The position numbers were made by a program, and so were the translations under genes. From an uncultured Collinsella sp. (GTDB lineage Bacteria > Actinomycetota > Coriobacteriia > Coriobacteriales > Coriobacteriaceae), in the NCBI GenBank assembly GCA_900550185.1, contig URRN01000063.1, forward strand, positions 1 to 11,149: a stretch of DNA of 11,149 nt, written 5' to 3'. The notes under the pieces were generated by a model that worked only from the letters and a program-made list of their open reading frames with translations, had not been told where the DNA came from and made no database searches. How positions within the stretch are numbered: position 1 is the first letter of the stretch; each line of letters opens with the position of its first letter. Below, one piece after another: positions 5,838 to 11,149 of the stretch.

Positions 5838-7772
5838 CTAGTGCCCGCAGATGGCTTGGCGTATGAGGGCGGCGTAGGTGTCGATTCCCGCCTGGGTGAG
5901 GTGCGTGCCGTCGTCGACGAGGTATTCGCTGTGGCCCTCCGAGGCACCGTTCCAGTCGATGACGCCGGCGTTGTCGTTTTGGGCGCAGACGTCACGAATC
6001 GTCTGGTTATTGCGGTCCTGTAGCTCGAGCGGCACGCGCACGGTCACAAAGTAGATGGGCTTGCCGCCCACGGCATTAATCACGTCCTGCACCTGCTGGG
6101 GGTCGCGGATGAGGCCGTTGGTGCCAAGTGCGCAGATGACCACGCTTGGATCGTAGTTGGCACTGTCCTGTGCATAGACATCCTGGAAGGTGTAGAACTG
6201 GCGGCTCACCACGCCGTCGATGTAGGCGTTGGGAAGTGCCGCCTGAATACCGGACTGTGCGCCCGCAGTGACCGAGTCGCCGATCATCAGCACACGGGCA
6301 TCGCAGGTCCCGGTCGCCTCGTCGTAGGTAAAGCTCTTCCAGTCCAAGTTCTTGGGGACCTTTTCGGCGATAGGACCTTCTTTGGGCTTTTGCTTGGTGG
6401 CGTCATCGGATGCGGTGTCGCTGGGCTGGGAGTCTTTACCGGATGCGGGCTCGGCGCCCTTGTCGTTGGCTCCGTTGTCCTGGGATGAGGTCGGGTTCTG
6501 GGCAAGCTCGGGGCGGAGCTGCTCGGCGCGGGCGGTGGCGATACCTGCCCAGTCAAGCGGCGCGAAGGCAAGTGCGGCGACGCATACGGCGCCAAGCGCA
6601 GAAAGTGCCATGGCGGGCGAAAGGACGTGCGTCTTTGCCGTGTTGCCCTGCTGGGCGGGCTTGCGGGACCAAGGACGTTCGACGAGACGATAGAGGACCT
6701 CGGCAACCGTAAGGATCACCACAAGCTGTAGCGCCTGCTCCCACCAGGCGATGCGGGTAGTGCGGGTTGCGGGGTTCATAAGAAGCAGTAGGGGATAGTG
6801 CACCAGATAGACCGAGAATGAGCGCTGACCCAGCCAGACGAGCGGCTTGACCGACAACAGGCGACGCACGATGCACTCCGTATTCTGCACGCAGATGATG
6901 AGGAGTCCGGTGACGAGGGCAAGCAGCAAAAAGCCGCCGCGGTAGAGCCAGGCGCTCTCTCCGGTCAGCATGAGTGCGCCGGCTATAACGGCAACGAGCC
7001 ACGCGATAGAAATCGCGTTGACCTTTGAGATGCCCTTGTTGGCGCCGGGGGTATGGATGTCACCGCTCAGTATCTCGCGCAGACGCGGCGCGGCGATGGC
7101 GGCTAAGGCTCCGCATAGAAGCTCGGCGGCACGGGCGTCGGTTCCGTAGTAGACGCGCGATGTGTCGGCGGTGGGATTAAACATGAGGACCATGGCTGCC
7201 GTCGATACAAGCGCGAATGCGATCGTGATGCCGATGGCGGTGTTGCGAGACCTGGTTTTGCTGCACAGCGCCATAAGGATGACCGGCCATACCAGATAGA
7301 ACTGCATAGTGACAGCACAGAACCACAGGTGCGTGAGCGGCGAGGGGAGCCCCGCGGCGACGAAATACGAGACGTTGCGGAAGATGTAGAACCAGTTGCT
7401 CAAAAAGAGTGCCGATGGCAGTGCATCCTGCTGCACCTTGGGGAGTAGGCTCGGGGCCGCGATGTAGGTGGCGACGGCGGTAAGCGCGATGGTCACGACG
7501 ATCGGCGGCATCATGCGCGCAACGCGGCGGCAGATATAGCGCGGGTATGAGAATCCGTCGCGTGCCGTGGCCCGCATAATGCTTTTGGTGGCGAGATAGC
7601 CACTCAGCGTAAAGAAGAGTGTAACGCCCAAAAAACCGCCGGTCAGGCGGCTGGGGCGAAGGTGATATAGGACGACGCCGGCGATGGCGAGGGCGCGAAG
7701 CCCGTCGAGCGCGACGATGCGTTGGTTGCGTTGAGGCGCGGCATGTGCGGCGCCCGTGGGTGTGTTTTGCAT
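5838..7772 (-). CDS. Membrane O-acyltransferase with C-terminal SGNH domain (OatA/OafA-like)
   Basis: This 644-residue protein probably transfers acyl groups, most likely acetyl, to a cell-surface polymer. Residues about 18-375 form an acyltransferase-3 domain with about ten membrane helices; it starts with RIVALDGLRALAI and has the conserved His of the VLYHLRPSR motif (about 37). A further helix (about 387-405) is followed by a charged, Ser/Asp/Lys-rich linker (about 418-470). The SGNH domain (about 490-644) has block I GDSVTAG (Ser about 500), GTNG with Asn about 552, and DDGTHL with Asp about 621 and His about 624, so the catalytic residues are present. This architecture matches OatA-type peptidoglycan O-acetyltransferases, but other glycan acceptors are possible. 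The ATG at 7772 follows GGAGGA with about 7 nt spacing. An in-frame TTG at 7787 overlaps that site and is rejected. No clear promoter was found upstream. Confidence 0.9.
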   Translation of the reverse strand: MQNTPTGAAHAAPQRNQRIVALDGLRALAIAGVVLYHLRPSRLTGGFLGVTLFFTLSGYLATKSIMRATARDGFSYPRYICRRVARMMPPIVVTIALTAVATYIAAPSLLPKVQQDALPSALFLSNWFYIFRNVSYFVAAGLPSPLTHLWFCAVTMQFYLVWPVILMALCSKTRSRNTAIGITIAFALVSTAAMVLMFNPTADTSRVYYGTDARAAELLCGALAAIAAPRLREILSGDIHTPGANKGISKVNAISIAWLVAVIAGALMLTGESAWLYRGGFLLLALVTGLLIICVQNTECIVRRLLSVKPLVWLGQRSFSVYLVHYPLLLLMNPATRTTRIAWWEQALQLVVILTVAEVLYRLVERPWSRKPAQQGNTAKTHVLSPAMALSALGAVCVAALAFAPLDWAGIATARAEQLRPELAQNPTSSQDNGANDKGAEPASGKDSQPSDTASDDATKQKPKEGPIAEKVPKNLDWKSFTYDEATGTCDARVLMIGDSVTAGAQSGIQAALPNAYIDGVVSRQFYTFQDVYAQDSANYDPSVVICALGTNGLIRDPQQVQDVINAVGGKPIYFVTVRVPLELQDRNNQTIRDVCAQNDNAGVIDWNGASEGHSEYLVDDGTHLTQAGIDTYAALIRQAICGH

Positions 7773-7906
7773 CGATCTTTCCTCCAATGTCGACCTAGCA
7801 GTCTAGCGCTCTGTGCAGACAAAGGAAGGGGGTTCGTGCGGTTGAACAACATGCCGCGGGGCGATGCTTCGCTACGCAAAAGCCGCACCTGCGTTGATGC
7901 TCAGCT

Positions 7907-7942
7907 GCCTATATAGAAACGTTTCAGAACCTCTACATAGGC
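7907..7942. promoter_or_regulatory. Imperfect inverted repeat containing a GAAACGTTTC palindrome
   Basis: The perfect 10-bp palindrome GAAACGTTTC (7916-7925) resembles LacI/CcpA-family operators. It lies inside a larger inverted repeat, arms 7907-7917 and 7932-7942, matching at 10 of 11 positions. It sits in the 235-bp gap between the PTS IIA gene and the acyltransferase, so it may control the acyltransferase downstream on the minus strand. The same palindrome recurs at 8622-8631. The rest of the gap holds no gene that I can support. Confidence 0.5.
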
Positions 7943-8007
7943 AAAAACAACAACACAGATGCGGCAAAGATGCACGGGTGGTTGAGCCTTTATGCGATGA
8001 TGATCGG

Positions 8008-8571
8008 CTACTTGGTCTTGGCAACCAGCAGCGGATCGCCAAGCTTGACGAGCGGATTGCCGCCGATAAGCGTGCCAGACTCGCCGACGTGGTCGATGCT
8101 CTTGAGGCGGTCGAGCTCAGAGATGATGACGGTCACGATGTCCTCGTGACCGGCGGCCTTGATAGCGTTGCGGTCGAAGCTGATGAGCGGCTGGCCGGCC
8201 TTGACCGTGTCACCCATCTCGACAAAGCGGGCAAAACCCTTGCCGTTCATTTCCACGGTGCCCAGGCCAACATGGATGAACACGCGCAGGCCGTCCTCGG
8301 TGATCATGCCGATGGAGTGATTGGTGACGGTGGTGGCGCCGATGCGACCGTTGGCGGGGGCGTAAATGGTGCCGGTAATGGGCTCGATGCCGTAACCCTG
8401 GCCGAGCATGCCCGAGGCGATGGTCTCGTCGGGAACCTCACTCAGATTGACGAGCACGCCGTTGACGGGAGCGTAGATGACGCCTTCGCGGGTGGCGAAG
8501 CTTGCTGCGGGCGGAACGGACGCCTCGCCCGACGAAGTGAACGTGGACTTGAGCGAATCGAGCAGACCCAT
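8008..8571 (-). CDS. crr: PTS glucose-type IIA protein (EIIA-Glc)
   Basis: This 187-residue cytoplasmic phosphocarrier receives phosphate from HPr and passes it to a sugar-specific IIB domain. It may also signal carbon status. The EIIA type-1 fold features are clear: VIYAPVNGVLVNLSEVPD (about 31-48), TGTIYAPANGRI (about 67-77), TNHSIG with His 85, and FIHVGLGTVEMNGKGF with the phosphorylated His at 100. The length is close to the single-domain family size. I chose the ATG at 8571, preceded by TTGGAGG with a 5-nt spacer; an upstream in-frame start at 8649 lacks such a site. No IIB, IIC, HPr or enzyme I gene is nearby, so it must serve a permease encoded elsewhere. It has its own predicted promoter and operator-like palindromes on both sides. 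The symbol crr is used by family, not by proven role. Confidence 0.92.
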   Translation of the reverse strand: MGLLDSLKSTFTSSGEASVPPAASFATREGVIYAPVNGVLVNLSEVPDETIASGMLGQGYGIEPITGTIYAPANGRIGATTVTNHSIGMITEDGLRVFIHVGLGTVEMNGKGFARFVEMGDTVKAGQPLISFDRNAIKAAGHEDIVTVIISELDRLKSIDHVGESGTLIGGNPLVKLGDPLLVAKTK

Positions 8572-8591
8572 AGATGCCTCCAACGTATCAG

Positions 8592-8608
8592 GCGTGCATG
8601 TTGCACGC
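8592..8608. promoter_or_regulatory. Dyad in the PTS IIA leader
   Basis: GCGTGCA (8592-8598) and TGCACGC (8602-8608) pair perfectly over 7 bp with a 3-nt centre, about 20 bp upstream of the IIA start codon. It could be a second operator or an mRNA hairpin near the ribosome binding site. Confidence 0.35.
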
Positions 8609-8621
8609 GTGTGGTTTGCCG

Positions 8622-8631
8622 GAAACGTTTC
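8622..8631. promoter_or_regulatory. GAAACGTTTC operator-like palindrome upstream of the PTS IIA gene
   Basis: This perfect 10-bp palindrome is identical to the one at 7916-7925. It lies about 30 bp downstream of the predicted IIA promoter -10 element and 50 bp before the start codon, where a bound LacI/CcpA-family repressor could block transcription. The central AAACGTTT is typical of that operator class. Confidence 0.5.
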
Positions 8632-8662
8632 GTACGTGTTTCCCAGCACGGTCAGCGCTCCT

Positions 8663-8691
8663 ATTTTACGCTGCCCAACGATACCTCTGAA
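8663..8691 (-). promoter_or_regulatory. Probable promoter of the PTS IIA gene
   Basis: On the minus strand TTCAGA (8686-8691) is followed after 17 bp by TAAAAT (8663-8668). The -10 is good and the -35 is moderate. The leader would be about 85 nt and contains the palindrome and dyad described separately. Confidence 0.5.
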
Positions 8692-8817
8692 CAGCGATTT
8701 TGTGATATATCAGTTGAAGGCCAACTTATTGCGGGGGTGTTTCTGCGCCGCGGGCTCAAGTGGGGTACGCTAAGGTGCGAAAAACGAGTGCGCACGAATC
8801 GCACGGAGGGAGCACCT

Positions 8818-9717
8818 ATGATTATTGAGAACCATGCGCTGTGGGGCGAGGAGCCGACCGAGGATTATCCGGCGACGTTTACGTATCTAGGTGCCGAGCC
8901 GCTGCCCGACAAGCCCAATGGCCGCCGCCCCGCGGTGATCATCTGCGGCGGAGGCGGGTTTACGCATATCGCTCCACACGAGCAGGACCCGGTGGCGTTT
9001 GCGTTTTTGGACCGCGGCTACCAGGCCTTTGTGCTCAACTATGTGACGAGCGCCACGGGCGACGTGAGCTTTCCGCACCCGCAGGCGGACCTCGCCAAGA
9101 TGGTCGCTACCGTGCGCGCCAACGCCGACGAGTGGCATGTCGATCCCAAGCGCGTGTGCATCGTGGGTTTCTCGGCGGGCGGCATGATCTGCGCCTCGTT
9201 GGCAACGCAGTGGAAGACCGGACCTTTCGCGGGCCTTGCCGGGGCTCGTCCGGAGGATATTCGTCCCGACGCCGTGGTGCTGGGCTATCCGTTGCTCGAC
9301 CTTGCCTATGTGCGCGATATGCAGACGCGCGACCCGCGCATCGACCTGCGCGTGCCCAAGACGGGTGGCAAGACGGGGCGCGATTTGCTCAACGACTATC
9401 TGTCGATGGTGACGGGCGGCGAGGCGACCGATGAGCACCTGGCCGACATCTGCCCCACCACGCACGTTTCGCGCCAGATGCCCCCGACCTTTGTGTGGGG
9501 CGTTTCGGACGATAAGACGGCGCCGGTCGCGCAGGTCTACCCGTTCGCGCAGCGCATGGCCGAGGAGGGTGTTGCATGCGAGATGCACGTCTTTGACCAG
9601 GGTGGCCACGGCCTTTCGCTCGGCAACGCCAATACCGCGGTCGACAACGAGGACAAGCAGGTTTCCGTTCGTCCCTGGATCCGCCTGGCCTTCCGCTTCC
9701 TGGAACGCCATCTGTAA
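8818..9717 (+). CDS. Alpha/beta hydrolase (esterase-like)
   Basis: This is a 299-residue cytoplasmic hydrolase, probably a carboxylesterase or sugar-ester deacetylase; no signal peptide is seen. The oxyanion-hole motif is GGGGF (44-48). The nucleophile elbow GFSAGG places the catalytic Ser at 119. The acid is Asp 231 or 232 in GVSDDKTAP, and the catalytic His is 264 in QGGHGLSL. The pattern resembles the acetyl-xylan-esterase-like/BD-FAE group of alpha/beta hydrolases. The ATG at 8818 follows GGAGGG with a 7-nt spacer. It is the only complete plus-strand gene here and is divergent from the PTS IIA gene, with which it shares a 246-bp control region. A TACGCT at 8766-8771 could be its -10, but no matching -35 was found. 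The substrate is unknown; a role in carbohydrate use is suggested only by context. Confidence 0.9.
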   Translation: MIIENHALWGEEPTEDYPATFTYLGAEPLPDKPNGRRPAVIICGGGGFTHIAPHEQDPVAFAFLDRGYQAFVLNYVTSATGDVSFPHPQADLAKMVATVRANADEWHVDPKRVCIVGFSAGGMICASLATQWKTGPFAGLAGARPEDIRPDAVVLGYPLLDLAYVRDMQTRDPRIDLRVPKTGGKTGRDLLNDYLSMVTGGEATDEHLADICPTTHVSRQMPPTFVWGVSDDKTAPVAQVYPFAQRMAEEGVACEMHVFDQGGHGLSLGNANTAVDNEDKQVSVRPWIRLAFRFLERHL

Positions 9718-9741
9718 GAGGACGGACATCCCCTCAATAAC

Positions 9742-9804
9742 TTGCGGTGAAATAGTTCCTATTTAAGGCCTCAACCAGCCCAAGCAGGAACTATTCCACC
9801 GCAA
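9742..9804 (+). terminator. Long hairpin after the hydrolase gene, terminator or repeat element
   Basis: Arms 9742-9760 and 9786-9804 are complementary at 18 of 19 positions around a 25-nt loop. On the plus strand the stem is followed by CTTTGTCTTTG, weakly T-rich. It begins about 25 bp after the hydrolase stop and may end that transcript. The long arms and large loop also suit a mobile intergenic palindromic element. Confidence 0.6.
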
Positions 9805-9826
9805 CTTTGTCTTTGATGCCCCGCCC

Positions 9827-10012
9827 GGAAACTGCGTCCCGGTTTGGGCGCGGATTCCGGGATGCAGTTTCCCATAGGGCCTCGACTGGGAAAGTGCGTC
9901 CCGTTTCGGGCGGGGATTCCGGGTTGCATTTTCCGCAAGAGGCCTGTTTGGGAAACCATATCCCGTTTCGAGCCAGAATTCTGGCAGAGCGGCAAAATAT
10001 CGGCTTCCGGCA
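9827..10012. repeat. Three tandem imperfect 62-bp units with internal inverted repeats
   Basis: Units start at 9827, 9889 and 9951, exactly 62 bp apart, each opening with GGAAA and then TCCCG. Units 1 and 2 are similar throughout; unit 3 is similar only in its first 30 bases or so. In unit 1, arms 9827-9842 and 9857-9872 pair at 15 of 16 positions. In unit 2, arms 9889-9904 and 9919-9934 pair less well. Unit 3 instead has the perfect 14-bp palindrome GCCAGAATTCTGGC (9972-9985). Open frames across it look incidental. I see no gene in 9718-10109. Confidence 0.75.
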
Positions 10013-10054
10013 GCTGGGGACGTTCCTTAAGTGCCGGCACCCTGGGACACTCCC
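10007..10054. repeat. REP-like motif with GGGGAC/GGGAC copies and palindromes
   Basis: CTGGGGACGTTCC (10014-10026) is followed by the related CTGGGACACTCCC (10042-10054). Between them is the perfect palindrome GTGCCGGCAC (10031-10040). CCGGCA (10007-10012) and TGCCGG (10032-10037) also form an inverted repeat. From memory, GGGGAC-GTTCC motifs occur in REP-type intergenic elements of several bacteria; the assignment is tentative and no transposase is present. Confidence 0.4.
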
Positions 10055-10109
10055 TGTATGATTCGCATGCTACGGAGGAAAGCGGATCATTTTGGGTGGC
10101 GGTAGTCGG

Positions 10110-11149
10110 CTATTTCAGCGTAATGCAGGATGCGAGGAGATCGCAGTACGTTTCTCCCGTGAAATCATAATTGATCCCAAGCGGGCGGTATCCATCCTGG
10201 ACATATCCCCAGTAAGGTCCGCCGGACAGCACTACAGTCTTGCCCGATGACGTCTTTCCAATCGTCTTAGAGAAGGCGGTCTCTGCGCCGTGCGGCGATC
10301 CATCGGTTGCGTATACCGTAAAGTTCGCTTTCGAGGCAACATCTTGCGCTGTAACGTCATTGGCGGTAAGGGTGTCGGACGTCGTTTCGAATTTCAACCA
10401 ATCCATGGGGAACCAGTCGGGGAGGACCATTGTAAAGTAGTCGGTTTCAAACGTCCTTGCCTGCCTTGCCTCCTCGGCTTTCTTGGCCTCTTCCTCCGCC
10501 TGGCGCCTTGCCTCCTCCTCGGCCTGCTTTGCCGCCACGGCGTCGTCGCGGCGCTTGGTCGCGGCGGTCGCGAGCGCCTCGGCGTCAATATTGAAGCCGG
10601 CCTTCTTGGCGCCCTCGTCCTCCTCGGCGTACTTCTTTGCCGCGGCGATCTGGTCGTCGGTCACTTCGGGCGCCTCGATCGGCTCCAGCGCCACGTCGCC
10701 CGCGTCAATGGTCTTCTTCTCGGCGGCCTTTTCGCCCAACTTGATGTTGAGCTTGTCGGCGGGGACAGCGTAGATCGTGCCGTCGGCGGCGATAGGGGAG
10801 GCGGCGACCTCGACCTTGTAGCTTCCGCGCCGGAGCTCGACGCCCTCGCCGTCGCTGTCCACGTAGCGCACGGCGTCGACCTTCTTGCCGCGGTCTTCCT
10901 TGCCTGTAATATGAACCGGCAGCCTGCTCGCTCCCGCCGAGGTGTCCCAGCCCTGGGCCGAGACGCTAAAGCGCACGGCGTGCTTTGCCGCGAGCGCCTC
11001 CTGTTCGGCCGCCTGTCGAGCCTGCTCGGGGGCGTAGACGCCGAAGTAGTAGCCGGCACCGCCGCCCGCAGCGAGCAATGCGATCACGACGGCCGCGATC
11101 GCGAGGGGCCTCTTTGAGCGCTTGGCCTTCGCCGGCGCCGGTGCCGTCG
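10110..11149 (-). CDS. Membrane-anchored coiled-coil surface protein, 5' end outside the window
   Basis: I do not recognise a defined function. The reading frame stays open to the right edge, so the true start is outside; a GTG at 11087 lies inside the membrane helix and has no ribosome site. About 345 residues are visible. A short Ala/Pro/Lys/Arg stretch (KAKRSKRP) precedes one membrane helix (LAIAAVVIALLAAGGGAGYY), which should place the rest outside the cell. Next come a beta-rich region with YVDSDGEG and LRRGSYKVEV, resembling an Ig-like or PEGA-like fold, then an Ala/Glu/Lys-rich coiled coil (EEEARRQAEEEAKKAEEARQ). A C-terminal domain of about 110 residues starts FETDYFTMVLPDWF. The layout resembles large Collinsella membrane proteins that may have an N-terminal zinc ribbon, but that part is not visible. 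Function, perhaps cell-envelope related, is inference. Confidence 0.8.
   Translation of the reverse strand, partial: TAPAPAKAKRSKRPLAIAAVVIALLAAGGGAGYYFGVYAPEQARQAAEQEALAAKHAVRFSVSAQGWDTSAGASRLPVHITGKEDRGKKVDAVRYVDSDGEGVELRRGSYKVEVAASPIAADGTIYAVPADKLNIKLGEKAAEKKTIDAGDVALEPIEAPEVTDDQIAAAKKYAEEDEGAKKAGFNIDAEALATAATKRRDDAVAAKQAEEEARRQAEEEAKKAEEARQARTFETDYFTMVLPDWFPMDWLKFETTSDTLTANDVTAQDVASKANFTVYATDGSPHGAETAFSKTIGKTSSGKTVVLSGGPYWGYVQDGYRPLGINYDFTGETYCDLLASCITLK

Noticed and set aside
5702..5995. N-terminal extension of the asnS reading frame
   Set aside because: It runs through the asnS promoter and into the acyltransferase gene, has no family similarity, and a good ribosome site precedes the GTG at 5701.
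8887..9729. Minus-strand open frame opposite the hydrolase
   Set aside because: The plus-strand gene has a full catalytic triad and a ribosome site; this frame has neither.
9771..10040. Minus-strand open frame across the repeat cluster
   Set aside because: Its protein is generated by the 62-bp repeats and hairpins, and it has no ribosome site or family similarity.

Overview
The window looks like chromosomal DNA from a GC-rich, Gram-positive gut actinobacterium of the class Coriobacteriia, most like Collinsella. This is an inference from high GC, GC-ending codons, strong GGAGG-type ribosome binding sites and the gene families present; no rRNA or other decisive marker is in view. Nearly all genes lie on the minus strand. 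Only one, an alpha/beta hydrolase at 8818-9717, lies on the plus strand. I see no phage, CRISPR array, transposase, tRNA or rRNA.

Layout from left to right. Positions 1-186 hold three perfect hairpins in a row and no gene; the last is the terminator of the operon to its right. Positions 187-3082 are a three-gene ABC importer operon read right to left: a lipoprotein binding protein of the ABC_sub_bind type, a membrane permease and an ATPase. An intercistronic hairpin sits after the binding-protein gene, and a complex promoter/operator region lies at about 3097-3173. Positions 3254-4042 encode a WYL-like transcription regulator directly upstream of the importer, a good candidate for its regulator. 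Positions 4298-5701 encode asparaginyl-tRNA synthetase, with its own promoter and terminator. Positions 5838-7772 encode a large membrane acyltransferase with a C-terminal SGNH esterase-like domain, of the kind that O-acylates cell-wall polymers. Positions 8008-8571 encode a stand-alone glucose-type PTS IIA protein. It is bracketed by two identical GAAACGTTTC palindromes, suggesting control by a LacI/CcpA-type regulator. The divergent hydrolase follows. The gene-free stretch 9718-10109 is filled with a 19-bp-arm hairpin, three roughly 62-bp tandem repeat units that carry inverted repeats, and a REP-like GGGGAC motif. Positions 10110-11149 are the C-terminal part of a membrane-anchored coiled-coil protein that continues past the right edge.

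Most genes are housekeeping or common accessory functions. I found no convincing new enzymatic system. The parts most worth a second look are regulatory or repetitive: the palindrome pair around the PTS gene, the inverted repeats in the importer promoter, and the repeat cluster at 9742-10060.
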